A DNA stretch of 64,000 nt from Peptoniphilus_A genitalis. Its GTDB lineage: Bacteria; Bacillota; Clostridia; Tissierellales; Peptoniphilaceae. A program made the position numbers and the translations under genes. Of the stretch, positions 35,735-44,989 are shown piece by piece. Below the pieces are notes generated by a model that worked only from the letters and a program-made list of their open reading frames with translations, did no database searches and was not told the DNA's origin. The stretch lies in the NCBI RefSeq assembly GCF_949769225.1, contig NZ_CATKPB010000005.1; one strand, given 5' to 3'. Positions within the stretch are counted from its first letter, which is position 1, and each line of letters begins with the position of its first letter.

Positions 35735-36417
35735 TAGTCCTCCTCAATTATCTTTAATTTAAAATCTAAAAAGTCACTGGCTACAAAGTGGTAATCAACA
35801 CCCTCTAGGTCTCCTTCATAAGAAAATTTATGTCCCTTTCCATGAAGATGCCCATAGACACATTTTTCCACCTTATAATCACTTAAAGTTTGTGAAAATT
35901 CATTGACTCCCAAGTCTTGGTTAAAGGGTGGATAGTGAATCATGGCAATAATTTTTTTATTTACGCATGAATCCAGAGAATTCTTTAATCTTTGAACTTC
36001 TCTCAAATAAATTTTTTCATCATTTTCAGAAAACTCAAAGGAATCTCTAGCTGCCCATCCCCTTGTACCACATATTGAATAACCCTTGTATTCAAAAGAG
36101 TTATTGTGAATGAAATTTATGGTCTTGTATCCAAGATTATTCATCTTATTTAATGAAGACCACCAATAGTCGTGGTTTCCCTTTGAAATTATTTTTATTC
36201 CTGGGAGCTCATCTATTCTCTTTAGATCATAAGCTGCTGTATCTAGTTTAAGAGCCCAAGAAATATCTCCTGGCAAAAGAACTAAGTCATCTTCTCTTAC
36301 GACTTCTTTCCAATTTTCAATTATTTTCTCTTCATGATTTTCCCAGTTATCTCCAAAAATATTCATGGGTTTTTCTTGTGTGTAGTCGAAGTGAAGATCT
36401 CCAATTGCGAATATCAT
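35734..36417 (-). CDS. Metallophosphoesterase
   Basis: 227-residue calcineurin-like phosphoesterase. Metal-binding motifs are GDLHFDYT (Asp and His), PGDISWALK (Asp), GNHDYWW (Asn-His), MIHYPP (His) and YGHLHGKGH (two His). It belongs to the group of small predicted phosphohydrolases related to YmdB-like or Icc-like proteins; substrate unknown. A GTG six bases upstream lies inside the GAGGTG site, so the ATG at 36417 is preferred. Pairing with a CYTH protein suggests nucleotide or polyphosphate hydrolysis, which is inference only. Confidence 0.85.
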   Translation of the reverse strand: MIFAIGDLHFDYTQEKPMNIFGDNWENHEEKIIENWKEVVREDDLVLLPGDISWALKLDTAAYDLKRIDELPGIKIISKGNHDYWWSSLNKMNNLGYKTINFIHNNSFEYKGYSICGTRGWAARDSFEFSENDEKIYLREVQRLKNSLDSCVNKKIIAMIHYPPFNQDLGVNEFSQTLSDYKVEKCVYGHLHGKGHKFSYEGDLEGVDYHFVASDFLDFKLKIIEED

Positions 36418-36424
36418 ATACACC

Positions 36425-38668
36425 TCAAATTTTTATTAAATTATATGTCATACTATATTTATCTAAAATTTCTTTTTCTCTATTTGTGCTTGTAAAAATT
36501 AAGACTTGTTTATTGTCTTGTAGAATTTCAAGAGCTTCTTTAAGTCTAAAATCATCATAAGAGTCAAAATGGCTATCAAGCACTAAAGGTATTTCTTTGT
36601 CACTAATTATTTTTGATATAGATAGTCTAAAAGCTAAATAAATCTGGTCAATAGTACCCATGCTCAAACTATCTAATTCAATGTAGTCTTCTATGTCTCT
36701 ATCATAAACCCTTATTCCAAAGCTGTCATCAATTAAAATGTCCTTATATTTTCCAGAAGTCATATAATCCAAGTATTTTGAAATCTCTTTTCTTAGAAAC
36801 GGAAGATTATCTATTCTTCTTGCCTTAACAAAATCTTCAAATTTTTCAATTGATATTTCTAGCAATTCCTTCTTATATTCTAATTTTTTTAACTTTTCAT
36901 TTAGCTCATAGGATTTTTCATCTAGAATTCTTAATTTTTCTAGGGAATCTTCAAGAGTTTTTAAGCTGCCTTCTAAGTTTAAAATATTATTTTTTTCTTG
37001 ATCTATTTTATCTTGTATTTCATCAATAGATTCTTCTTTGTAGAAGTCTCCACTAAGATTTTCTTTTTCAAGTTCTTTAATCCTATACTTGTATTCACTA
37101 ACCCTGCTTGCGTCTCTCTTTTCATAAAATAGATTTTTCAATTCCTTAATATTTTCAACCTCATATTCTTGGAAAATATTTTGGAGTTCTTTCTCAAGAT
37201 TAAATATATTTTTTTTAGTCTCTTCTATTTCTTGAGAATTTTTTTCTATCCATTCTCTATTGTATTCATTTTTAGAAATATTTTTTATATTTTCTTCACT
37301 TTTCGAATCAAAGATTTCACTGAGTTCTTTTTTATCTCTAGCATTATATTTGATTAAAATCTCGTCTATTTCTTTGTCAAATTTTTTCTTTATTAAAGTT
37401 TTTTCCTGAGATTTATATTTATAATCTTGATATTTATTTTTTAATCTATTTAATAAGTCTTTGTTTTCTCTAAATTTTACTATCCTAAAATAAGAATAAG
37501 TAAAAAATAAAAGAGATAGGATTGAAATAAAATATTTCTTAAAATAAAAAGAAATTAAAATTATTGCAAGTCCTCCAAGCATTGATGAAAGAAATTTTAT
37601 AACATATTTAAAAACTTCCCTTTCTATATTTTTTATATCCCAAGAAATTATCTCTCTTTCTTTAGAATAATTATTTTCGTTTAAGGCTTGAATCTCTCTA
37701 TTTATTTCTTTAAATCTTTTATAATCCTCTTCCAAATCAAGGTCAACATCAAAATTCTTTCTCTCAGCTGATAATAAATCATCAAGCTTACTTGAATACA
37801 TACCAAGACTTCTATTTATTTCAATGGCATTTTCAAGATCAGAAAAATTATAATTCTCATCATTTTCTGATTCGCTTGCATAGCCTTGCTTTAGTTTATC
37901 TTTCAAGATTTCAAGTTCAAAGAGTTTTCGCCCCCTAAGCTTGTCTTCTAAATCTACTAATCTGTCTTTAGACTCCTTATACTTGTCAATTGACTTTTTA
38001 TAAGTTTCCTTAAGGCTTAAAAAGTTAACTTTATCTTTTGAAATATTTTCTAATTCTTCGTTAATTTTTCCAATTTCTGATGCTTTTCTTTTTTTGCTTC
38101 CTAAATCATAAAGGTCACCTTTCATTTTTCCTATGACCTTACTTAAATCAACATTTTCATCTTTGGAAACAGAAAAATTATTAATTCTATTTTGTAATTC
38201 ACCACTGGCATCACTTTCAAACAGACTTAGTCTTTGACCTATAAAAAAAGTGGATTTATAAACTTTTCTATTTAAGTAGAAAAATAAAGCTCCTGGCTGT
38301 GGAATTCTTGAATAAATAAAATTTCTTTGGTCATTTGATAGGTCAACACCAGTTTTAAGATTTAAAATTGAAATTTCGTCCTTATCAAAGTCCCTACTTA
38401 TTCTAAAATCTTCTTCGTCGTCATTTAAAATCAGGTAGCCCCTGTACAAATTTGAGTTCCAAGGTCTAGATTTTTCAAATAAGTCGTCACGAACCTTTCT
38501 CGAAAGTGAGTCACGACTAAAACCATAAAAAATTCCATCTATAAAGTTTACGATTGTTGACTTACCCTCTTCATTTCTACCGTAAATTAAATTTATTCCT
38601 TCTTGGAGCTCAATTTTTTTATCTTCAAATTTTCCAAAATTTAAAAGTCCTAATTCTTTAATTATCAT
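36425..38668 (-). CDS. SbcC/YhaN-like AAA ATPase with central membrane segment
   Basis: 747 residues. N-terminal Walker A GRNEEGKST (30-38), then long coiled coils (about 180-330 and 400-620). Two adjacent hydrophobic helices split the coil at about 357-390 (SSMLGGLAIILISFYFKKYF onward). The C-terminal half has the signature LDSLSMGTIDQIYLAFRL and a Walker B-like PLVLDSHFDSYDD. This is the YhaN architecture (AAA_27), a Rad50/SbcC relative partnering YhaO. The residue after the Walker B Asp is Ser rather than the usual acidic one. Overlaps the exonuclease gene by 11 bases, so the pair is expected to form a complex, possibly at the membrane. Confidence 0.85.
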   Translation of the reverse strand: MIIKELGLLNFGKFEDKKIELQEGINLIYGRNEEGKSTIVNFIDGIFYGFSRDSLSRKVRDDLFEKSRPWNSNLYRGYLILNDDEEDFRISRDFDKDEISILNLKTGVDLSNDQRNFIYSRIPQPGALFFYLNRKVYKSTFFIGQRLSLFESDASGELQNRINNFSVSKDENVDLSKVIGKMKGDLYDLGSKKRKASEIGKINEELENISKDKVNFLSLKETYKKSIDKYKESKDRLVDLEDKLRGRKLFELEILKDKLKQGYASESENDENYNFSDLENAIEINRSLGMYSSKLDDLLSAERKNFDVDLDLEEDYKRFKEINREIQALNENNYSKEREIISWDIKNIEREVFKYVIKFLSSMLGGLAIILISFYFKKYFISILSLLFFTYSYFRIVKFRENKDLLNRLKNKYQDYKYKSQEKTLIKKKFDKEIDEILIKYNARDKKELSEIFDSKSEENIKNISKNEYNREWIEKNSQEIEETKKNIFNLEKELQNIFQEYEVENIKELKNLFYEKRDASRVSEYKYRIKELEKENLSGDFYKEESIDEIQDKIDQEKNNILNLEGSLKTLEDSLEKLRILDEKSYELNEKLKKLEYKKELLEISIEKFEDFVKARRIDNLPFLRKEISKYLDYMTSGKYKDILIDDSFGIRVYDRDIEDYIELDSLSMGTIDQIYLAFRLSISKIISDKEIPLVLDSHFDSYDDFRLKEALEILQDNKQVLIFTSTNREKEILDKYSMTYNLIKI

Positions 38669-39677
38669 AGTATTGCTCCAAAATATATTTTTTTGAAAGT
38701 TCTCTTGCCTCTATTTCTTTAGGGCTAGAAGCAAAACTGTTTAAGAGTTCTATTAAATACTTGTCCTCTATCTCATATTCTTCAAAAGAATCAACTAAAT
38801 CATTTTGAATTTCAAAATAAAAGGCTGACAAATTTTCTCTTAAGAAGTTTTCTAAGTCTTCCCTATGTCTTGTTTCTCCCTTAAGTCTTATCCTATAAAG
38901 ATTGTCTTCTTCAATTTGATCTTGAATTACGTTTAAGATTTCATTATATGTCATTTCTTTATTTAAACTTACTTCAAGATTTACGAATTCTCTTTTTGAA
39001 AAATTCTTAAATTCAATAGATTTTTTTTCATCATCTAAAAAAATTATTCCCCTCTTGCCTTGATCCTTAAAGGAAAGCGGAATTAGGGATCCTGCATAAT
39101 AAGTATTGTCAAAGACCTTGCCTATCTTGTGGATGTGACCAAGGGCAACGTAATTAAACTTTTCAAGAAAATCCCTGCTCAAGGGCAAGTATCTTTCATC
39201 TTTTAAGTCAGAATGAAAGAGTCCAATGTTTATGAATTTTTCGTCTAATTTAATCTCGTTAAAATCTTTTTTAAAAGCAAAGGAGTCGTAGGAAATTCCA
39301 TAAATCCTAGTTTTTAATTCACTTAATTCAAAATAATCAAGTTCATTTTTAAAAATATATAAATTCTCTGGCAAGTTTACCTTTAAAAATAAGTTGTCTT
39401 CAGAGAGGTAGTCGTGATTTCCAAAGGCTATAAAAACTTTGGCCCTAACTCTTTTTACCAAGTCTAAAAATCTATTTAAATCTCTTAAGTCAAAAAATTC
39501 TCTTTCAAATAAGTCTCCTGCAATTAAAATAATGTCAGCTTGAACTTCATTTGAAAATTCAAAAACTTCAAATAGGGCACGCCAAGAATCCTCTAAAAGT
39601 TTATTTGAAACTTCTAGAGGTAACCTTCCCTTATAAAATTTTTTTAAATGTAAATCACCAGTGTGAATTATTTTCAT
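38658..39677 (-). CDS. SbcD/YhaO-like DNA repair exonuclease
   Basis: 339-residue Mre11-type metallophosphoesterase. Motifs HTGDLHLKKFY, AGDLFERE, AFGNHDYL, GLFHSD and VALGHIHKIG give the dinuclear metal site. The C-terminal part (about 240-339) is the capping/partner-binding region. It is the nuclease half of a YhaO-YhaN pair, shorter than classical SbcD. GGTGATAAG precedes the ATG. First gene of a four-gene operon (exonuclease, ATPase, phosphoesterase, CYTH). Confidence 0.88.
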   Translation of the reverse strand: MKIIHTGDLHLKKFYKGRLPLEVSNKLLEDSWRALFEVFEFSNEVQADIILIAGDLFEREFFDLRDLNRFLDLVKRVRAKVFIAFGNHDYLSEDNLFLKVNLPENLYIFKNELDYFELSELKTRIYGISYDSFAFKKDFNEIKLDEKFINIGLFHSDLKDERYLPLSRDFLEKFNYVALGHIHKIGKVFDNTYYAGSLIPLSFKDQGKRGIIFLDDEKKSIEFKNFSKREFVNLEVSLNKEMTYNEILNVIQDQIEEDNLYRIRLKGETRHREDLENFLRENLSAFYFEIQNDLVDSFEEYEIEDKYLIELLNSFASSPKEIEARELSKKYILEQYYDN

Positions 39678-39692
39678 CTTATCACCAAAATA

Positions 39693-39701
39693 ATTATATC
39701 A
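39693..39701 (-). promoter_or_regulatory. Extended -10 promoter of the exonuclease operon
   Basis: TGATATAAT on the minus strand about 17 bases before the start; no clear -35. Confidence 0.55.
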
Positions 39702-39711
39702 CAGATTAAGA

Positions 39712-39741
39712 CCAAAAAAGAGCATCCACATGGACGCTCTC
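39712..39741 (-). terminator. Terminator after the isochorismatase gene
   Basis: 10-bp stem AGAGCGTCCA / TGGATGCTCT (one G-U) then TTTTTTGG on the minus strand. Confidence 0.85.
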
Positions 39742-39756
39742 TCATAAAGAATTTTA

Positions 39757-40308
39757 TTAAATTATTAATTTTTGCAATGTTTTAAATTCATCTGTTCCCG
39801 CAATACCTGCAAGGTCAAACAAAATTGTTTCTGTGTTAGAAATTACTGCTCCCATTTCACGAAGAAGTTCCATTCCATTTTTAGAGTTTTCTTCACTTCT
39901 TGATCCTAATGCATCTGCTGCAACAAAAACTTCAAAGCCTGCTTCAAGTAGGGCCCTAACAGTTTGGAATACACAAATATGAGTTTCCATTCCACATAGG
40001 ACAACTTGTTTTTTACCAAGACTGTCAAATTCTTTTTTTATTTCTTCGTCTCCATAGGAATTAAAAGTTAGCTTGCCAAATTCCTTCTTGTCCTTAAGAG
40101 GAGCCTTAACTTCTTCATTAGTGAAGCCTAGTCCCTTTGGATATTGAACGGTATAAATTGCTTCAGCACCAATAGTACTTGCTACTTTTGCCAATACAGT
40201 TGAATTTTTTACAATTTGATCCTTGTTATACATTGCCTTTAATAGTTTGTCTTGAATGTCAATAAATGTAAAGACAACATCTTCTCTGTTTAAGTGAAAG
40301 TTTTTCAT
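39757..40308 (-). CDS. Isochorismatase-family cysteine hydrolase
   Basis: 183 residues of the isochorismatase/nicotinamidase superfamily. The Asp-Lys-Cys triad is visible as D17 (FIDIQD), K79 (FGKLTFN) and C112 (CGMETHICV). The cis-peptide region before the Cys is conserved. It matches the YcaC-like group of hydrolases more than true isochorismatases or nicotinamidases, so the substrate is uncertain. AGGAGGAAC precedes the ATG. Last gene of an operon with the PfkB-like, phosphohexomutase and YbaK genes. Confidence 0.88.
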   Translation of the reverse strand: MKNFHLNREDVVFTFIDIQDKLLKAMYNKDQIVKNSTVLAKVASTIGAEAIYTVQYPKGLGFTNEEVKAPLKDKKEFGKLTFNSYGDEEIKKEFDSLGKKQVVLCGMETHICVFQTVRALLEAGFEVFVAADALGSRSEENSKNGMELLREMGAVISNTETILFDLAGIAGTDEFKTLQKLII

Positions 40309-40321
40309 TGTTCCTCCTGAT

Positions 40322-41233
40322 TTATAAAATTTCTTCTACTTCAACACTATTCATTATTCTTTTTATAGGGCTCATTTCAATTTTATCTTTTTCTACAAAA
40401 TTTTCCCACACTCCACAAGAGATTGCAAGCTTTATTGAAGTTATAAAATCATAATCCCTATCAAGGGCTATAGCAAGACCAGAAAGACATAGACTTGTGT
40501 CAAATTTTTCAGTTAAAATTTTATTTTCTAACTTTTCTTTATTTATATAGGCCCTATAATTTTTTTCTTCTGTAGAAATAATTGTTGCTCTTTTACTATT
40601 TACAAAGACAATTTTAGTTCCAGACTTTATAAATTTTTTGTTAAATTCAATTACTTCTCCTGTGTAGTTTATTTTCTTATCTTTCTCTATGTCATTTTTA
40701 TCAAACATGAGGATGTAGGGATTAGTCTTTTCAATTTCATCAAGATTTCTAGGGTTTACAGCAACCTTAACATTGTTTTGGTAGCAAATCTTTACGAGTT
40801 TTTCATAAATATCATCATCTAAACCCTTTAAATCAATTTTAGGAATAACAACTATCTTTTTATTGTAAAGAGACCTTTCAAAGGAGTTTAATATATCAGA
40901 CCTGTCCTCCATAGTTATTCTGGGATCTTCAGTCCTATAAACTTTTTTAGAATCTTTTGATTTAATTAACACTTCCTCTACATTTTCATCCTTAAGTCCT
41001 GTATAGTTAACATCTATCCCCAGTTGACTCAATGATAATGCAATTTCTCTACCTCTCTTATTTCCCTTTAACATAAAAACTTCTGAGTCTATACCAAGTT
41101 TTTTTGCAAAGAGAGACATATATATTCCATGCCCGCTAGGATAAATCTTTGAGGACTCAATTATGTCCTCTGATTCATCTTTCAAATTAAACTCTCTAAC
41201 AATTTTTGGATTAAAGTCACAATAAAGAATCAT
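40322..41233 (-). CDS. Divergent PfkB-family sugar kinase-like protein
   Basis: 303 residues with the overall layout of 1-phosphofructokinase/tagatose-6-phosphate kinase (LacC/FruK). The substrate motif usually read GGKGIN is here SGHGIY (33-38). The C-terminal GAGDSxxAGF anion-hole motif reads FDTSLCLSGL (244-253), so the catalytic Asp position is Ser by this alignment. The ATP-side helix (AISCGVWENF) is still recognisable. It may be a non-catalytic or altered-substrate paralogue. It sits five bases after the phosphohexomutase gene, which suggests a sugar-phosphate role. AGGTGA precedes the ATG. Confidence 0.7.
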   Translation of the reverse strand: MILYCDFNPKIVREFNLKDESEDIIESSKIYPSGHGIYMSLFAKKLGIDSEVFMLKGNKRGREIALSLSQLGIDVNYTGLKDENVEEVLIKSKDSKKVYRTEDPRITMEDRSDILNSFERSLYNKKIVVIPKIDLKGLDDDIYEKLVKICYQNNVKVAVNPRNLDEIEKTNPYILMFDKNDIEKDKKINYTGEVIEFNKKFIKSGTKIVFVNSKRATIISTEEKNYRAYINKEKLENKILTEKFDTSLCLSGLAIALDRDYDFITSIKLAISCGVWENFVEKDKIEMSPIKRIMNSVEVEEIL

Positions 41234-41237
41234 TATT

Positions 41238-42902
41238 TCACCTACTTGTATGAATTTTTTCCATTATCTCATCTTTCATAATATTTATTTTTTCTTTTGC
41301 TTCTTCCTTATTATCAGATACTACGTATGCATAAATTTTTAATTTCGGTTCAGTACCTGAAGGTCTTAGGGCAAACCATGTTTCATCATCAAAATAAAAT
41401 TTCAAAAGATCTTGTGGGTTTTCTTCATCCTTTATAAAGTCTTTTTTCTTCTTTAAGTCTCCGATTTTTTCAAAGGAATCAAGCTCTCTGAAACTTTCCA
41501 TAATTGTTTTCATTGTAGCATTTCCATCTTTTCCTTGGAAATAAACTGAGTCAAGATACTCTTCAAAGTATCCATATTTTTTGTAGATTTCTTCAATGTA
41601 ATCTTTGATTTTAAGCTTCCTCTTCTTTAGATATCCTGCCATCTCAGCAATTATCATAGAAGTTCCCACTGCATCCTTGTCTCTTATGTGATTTCCAATT
41701 ACATAACCAATAGATTCTTCATATCCGAAGATAAAGTTATGCTCCTTACTTTCATCCCAGATATTTGGCAAGTTGCAAATATTTTTAAATCCTGTTAAAG
41801 TTTCAAAAACTTCAACATTGTAGTCTTTGGCAATCTTTTTAATTAAATCAGCACTTACCACTGTCTTGACAAAGGCTGGCTTTTCAATATTTTTTTGGAT
41901 ATTCATTTCAAGCAAGAAGTTTCCTAATATAAATCCCATTTGGTTGCCACTTATTCTTAAAATTTCATCTCCCATTTCAAGAACAGCAACCCTATCGGAG
42001 TCTGGATCTGTTGCAATGATTATATCTGCATCTTCTTTTTTTGCAAGTTCTATAGCCTTGTCAAAAGCTCTTATATCTTCTGGATTTGGATTGGATACAT
42101 TCCTAAAGTCTCCATCAGGATTTTCTTGTTCAGGAACGACAAAAACATTATTAAATCCTCTTTTTGCTAATACCTTTCTAACATATTTATTACCACAACC
42201 ACTTAGAGGGGTGTAAACAATTTTAATATCCTTATCTATATCATCCGTTAAGGATAGACTGAGAGTGTCTTTGTAAAAAGAGTTTATTACAGTTTCACCT
42301 AAGAATTTAATATTTTTATATTTCCCTAATTTTTTAAGACTATTGAAGTCATAATCTAAAATATTTATATTTTTTGATTTTTCTTCAATTGCCTCTGCGA
42401 TATCATTTAGGATTTGTGATCCCTTTTCCCAATATAGTTTAAATCCATTGTAATTTTTTGGATTGTGGGATGCAGTAATCATTATTCCAGAAATCGTCTT
42501 TAAGTATCTTATAGAATAAGCTAGAAGTGGTGTTGGACAAATTCCTGGAAACAAATAAACTTTTATTCCCTTGTCTGCTAATATTTTTGCTGTCAGAATA
42601 GAAAATTCATAGGACCCATGTCTTATATCACGACCAATTACAACTCCCCTATTCTTTACATCTTCTCCAAGATCATCTATTAAGTCAGCAAGGGCAAGGG
42701 CAGTCTTACCTACAGTCAAATAATTCATCCTATTGGTTCCTGGTCCAAGAATTCCACGAAGACCAGCTGTACCAAATTCAAGATCCTTATAAAAACTATC
42801 TTCTATTTCTTCTTCATTATCTTTCATTTTTAATAGTTCTTTTTTTAAGTCTTGGCTTACTTTATCACTTTTAAGCCACTCTTCATAAATATCTCTATAC
42901 AT
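41238..42902 (-). CDS. Phosphoglucomutase/phosphomannomutase
   Basis: 554-residue alpha-D-phosphohexomutase. FGTAGLRG near the start, the phosphoserine loop TASHNPKNYNG (S145), the metal site DPDSDRVAV (about 295), the sugar motif GYEESIGY and the phosphate loop RPSGTEPKLK are all present. The size and motifs fit the PgcA-type phosphoglucomutase of Firmicutes. It interconverts glucose 1- and 6-phosphate for polysaccharide and glycolipid precursors. AAGGAGTAAG precedes the ATG. Confidence 0.93.
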   Translation of the reverse strand: MYRDIYEEWLKSDKVSQDLKKELLKMKDNEEEIEDSFYKDLEFGTAGLRGILGPGTNRMNYLTVGKTALALADLIDDLGEDVKNRGVVIGRDIRHGSYEFSILTAKILADKGIKVYLFPGICPTPLLAYSIRYLKTISGIMITASHNPKNYNGFKLYWEKGSQILNDIAEAIEEKSKNINILDYDFNSLKKLGKYKNIKFLGETVINSFYKDTLSLSLTDDIDKDIKIVYTPLSGCGNKYVRKVLAKRGFNNVFVVPEQENPDGDFRNVSNPNPEDIRAFDKAIELAKKEDADIIIATDPDSDRVAVLEMGDEILRISGNQMGFILGNFLLEMNIQKNIEKPAFVKTVVSADLIKKIAKDYNVEVFETLTGFKNICNLPNIWDESKEHNFIFGYEESIGYVIGNHIRDKDAVGTSMIIAEMAGYLKKRKLKIKDYIEEIYKKYGYFEEYLDSVYFQGKDGNATMKTIMESFRELDSFEKIGDLKKKKDFIKDEENPQDLLKFYFDDETWFALRPSGTEPKLKIYAYVVSDNKEEAKEKINIMKDEIMEKIHTSR

Positions 42903-42904
42903 AC

Positions 42905-43375
42905 TTACTCCTTTTTTATATCAGCAAATTCTCCACCAATTAGACTAACTAGTTCCTTGGGATTTAATTTTACTTGCATTCCAACTTTTCCACCGCTTAC
43001 ATAAAAGAAATCAAAATCTTCTGCAGAGGAATCAACAAAAGTTTTAAATTCTTTTTTCATGCCAACTGGTGAACAACCTCCATGGACGTAACCAGTCAGT
43101 GGTAATAACTTTTTTTGTGGAATCATTTCAACTTTTTTTGAACCTGATACCTTCGCAGCCTTTTTTAAGTCGAGCTCTGATGATACAGGAACAACAAACA
43201 CGAAATGTTCTCCTTCTTTGGCTTCTGTTACAAGAGTTTTAAAAACCCTGTGTTGATCTTCTCCTAATTTTTCTGCCACATCTACTCCACCTATTCCGTC
43301 CTTAGTAGAGTATTCAATTATTTCAAAATTTATATTTTCACTTTCGAGAATTCTCATTGCATTAGTTTTTTTCAT
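42905..43375 (-). CDS. ybaK: Cys-tRNA(Pro)/Cys-tRNA(Cys) deacylase YbaK
   Basis: 156-residue trans-editing protein that hydrolyses Cys-tRNA(Pro) made in error by ProRS. The TNAMRILES start, the EDQHRVFKTLV segment with the key Lys, LDLKKAAK and TGYVHGGCSPVGMKK are family hallmarks. First gene of the operon; AAAGGTGAT precedes the ATG. A clear promoter was not found in the 127-base gap upstream. Confidence 0.94.
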   Translation of the reverse strand: MKKTNAMRILESENINFEIIEYSTKDGIGGVDVAEKLGEDQHRVFKTLVTEAKEGEHFVFVVPVSSELDLKKAAKVSGSKKVEMIPQKKLLPLTGYVHGGCSPVGMKKEFKTFVDSSAEDFDFFYVSGGKVGMQVKLNPKELVSLIGGEFADIKKE

Positions 43376-43472
43376 AAAATCACCTTTTCATCTACTTTAA
43401 TTTTACAACAAAATAATTTTTTCTTCATCTATTTAAAAATTTTTACTTGCCTTTAGCATAATTTTTTTTCAA

Positions 43473-43497
43473 TAAAAAAAACTGGCTCATTGCCAGC
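43473..43497 (-). terminator. Terminator of the aromatic/PABA operon
   Basis: Short stem CTGGC-AATGA-GCCAG with a run of eight T on the minus strand, just after the pabC stop. Confidence 0.75.
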
Positions 43498-43502
43498 TTA
43501 AT

Positions 43503-44216
43503 TTAAAAACCAAATTCTTCCAAATTTCTTTGAATTAATTTTGTTTTTTCATTCTTGTTAAATTTTACATTATTAATTGATGATACATTTCTAACTCCCA
43601 TAAGTGAATTAGAAATAAAAGCTTCATCATAATTATCTATGTCTTTAAAACTAATTACATCTTCTTTAACTTTATATGATTCTAAAATGTAGTCTCTCAT
43701 AGTCCCCTTTAAAAGTCCTGAAGAAATAGTTGGAGTAAAAATTTCTCCATTCCTTACAAAATATATATTTGCAAAGGAAGTTTCACAAACTTCTTCTATT
43801 TCATTTATAAAAAGAGCTGAATCATATCCCTGGTCTTGTGCCCACCTATGCTCCATAATATTTTCATAGTAGGAAAGGCTCTTGTGATAAATCACTTTAG
43901 AAGATGAATTTCTCCTAACATCAGAAAGAATTAAATTATAATTTTTATCATCATCTCTATAATTGTCAGATCTACTTGTCAATATAAAATTTTTATCAGA
44001 TACAATTAGCTTTAAAGCAAAATTTTTTTCTTCAGAAGAATTTATATAAGCATAAATTTTTCCTTCATCAATATCTTTTTCAATTCCAAAGAATCTTAAA
44101 GATTTTTTTAGTCTACTTAAATGCTTATCGAGAAAAAGAGGCTTCCCGTCAACAACTTTTATAGTTTCAAAGACTCCTCTTCCAAAGGAATAACCATCAT
44201 CAAATTCTATTCTCAT
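43503..44216 (-). CDS. pabC: Aminodeoxychorismate lyase-like class IV aminotransferase
   Basis: 237-residue fold-type IV PLP protein. The likely PLP Lys is in VIYHKSLSYYENIM, with EVCETSFANIYFV and SGLLKGTMRDYIL as further family motifs. Next to a PabA-PabB fusion its expected job is cleaving 4-amino-4-deoxychorismate to p-aminobenzoate and pyruvate. Class IV members also include branched-chain and D-amino-acid aminotransferases, but context favours PabC. The longest reading begins with TTG 12 bases upstream; the ATG at 44216 is preferred because GAGG sits seven bases before it. Overlaps aroF. Confidence 0.85.
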   Translation of the reverse strand: MRIEFDDGYSFGRGVFETIKVVDGKPLFLDKHLSRLKKSLRFFGIEKDIDEGKIYAYINSSEEKNFALKLIVSDKNFILTSRSDNYRDDDKNYNLILSDVRRNSSSKVIYHKSLSYYENIMEHRWAQDQGYDSALFINEIEEVCETSFANIYFVRNGEIFTPTISSGLLKGTMRDYILESYKVKEDVISFKDIDNYDEAFISNSLMGVRNVSSINNVKFNKNEKTKLIQRNLEEFGF

Positions 44217-44988
44217 TGAATTCCTCAAAATGTTTTACAATTCTTTCATAGATATCATATCCAATTGTTTGAGCTGCATCACTTTTCGCTTGGTCTGGGT
44301 TTGGATGAACTTCGATCATAAGGCCATCAAGTCCTAGAGCAAGGACTGCCCTAGCCATTGGTTCAATAAGTTCTCTTTTTCCAGTTCCATGACTAGGATC
44401 TACTATAACAGGATAACCAGTTTTTTCTTTTAACATGTAAGCTCCTGCCAGGTCAAGAGTGTTTCTCATTTCAGTTTCAAAGGTTCTGATTCCTCTTTCA
44501 CAGAAAATTATATTCTCATTGCCTTCAACTTCAATATATTTTGCTGCCATTTCCCATTCTTTTAGAGTTGCAGAAAATCCTCTCTTTAAAATTACTGGCT
44601 TATTAGTCTTACCAATTTTTTTTAAGAGAGCATAGTTATACATATTCCTTGATCCAACTTGAAAAACATCTACGTAATCTTTAATTAATTCCACGTGATC
44701 TTCGCTTAGGACTTCAGTTACTACTGGTAGGTCAGCTTCCTTTGATGCCTCATTTAAATATTTAACAGCCTCAAAACCCAAACCTTGGAAATCAAAAGGA
44801 GACGTCCTAGGCTTGAAGGCCCCACCTCTTACTATGTCAACGCCAAATCTTTTTAGGTCTTTGGCTTCATCTATTATGTGGTCTCGTGATTCAATGGAAC
44901 AAGGCCCTGCAATTAATATTGGCTTGCCATCTCCGAGATTTATATCTCTAATTTTTACAATTTTAGCTTTGCTTAAATTTTCTCTCAT
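44200..44988 (-). CDS. aroF: 3-deoxy-7-phosphoheptulonate synthase
   Basis: First step of the shikimate pathway: PEP plus erythrose 4-phosphate to DAHP. The AroA(beta)/KDO8P-like short form is shown by ILIAGPCSIESRDHI, GAFKPRTSPFDFQGLG, QVGSRNMYNYALLK, LKRGFSATLKEW and VDPSHGTGKRE. About 262 residues, with no fused regulatory chorismate mutase or ferredoxin-like domain. The ATG at 44988 is chosen; a TTG at 45009 is also possible and neither has an ideal ribosome site, so coupling to pabAB is likely. Confidence 0.93.
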   Translation of the reverse strand: MRENLSKAKIVKIRDINLGDGKPILIAGPCSIESRDHIIDEAKDLKRFGVDIVRGGAFKPRTSPFDFQGLGFEAVKYLNEASKEADLPVVTEVLSEDHVELIKDYVDVFQVGSRNMYNYALLKKIGKTNKPVILKRGFSATLKEWEMAAKYIEVEGNENIIFCERGIRTFETEMRNTLDLAGAYMLKEKTGYPVIVDPSHGTGKRELIEPMARAVLALGLDGLMIEVHPNPDQAKSDAAQTIGYDIYERIVKHFEEFNENRI

Positions 44989-44989
44989 T

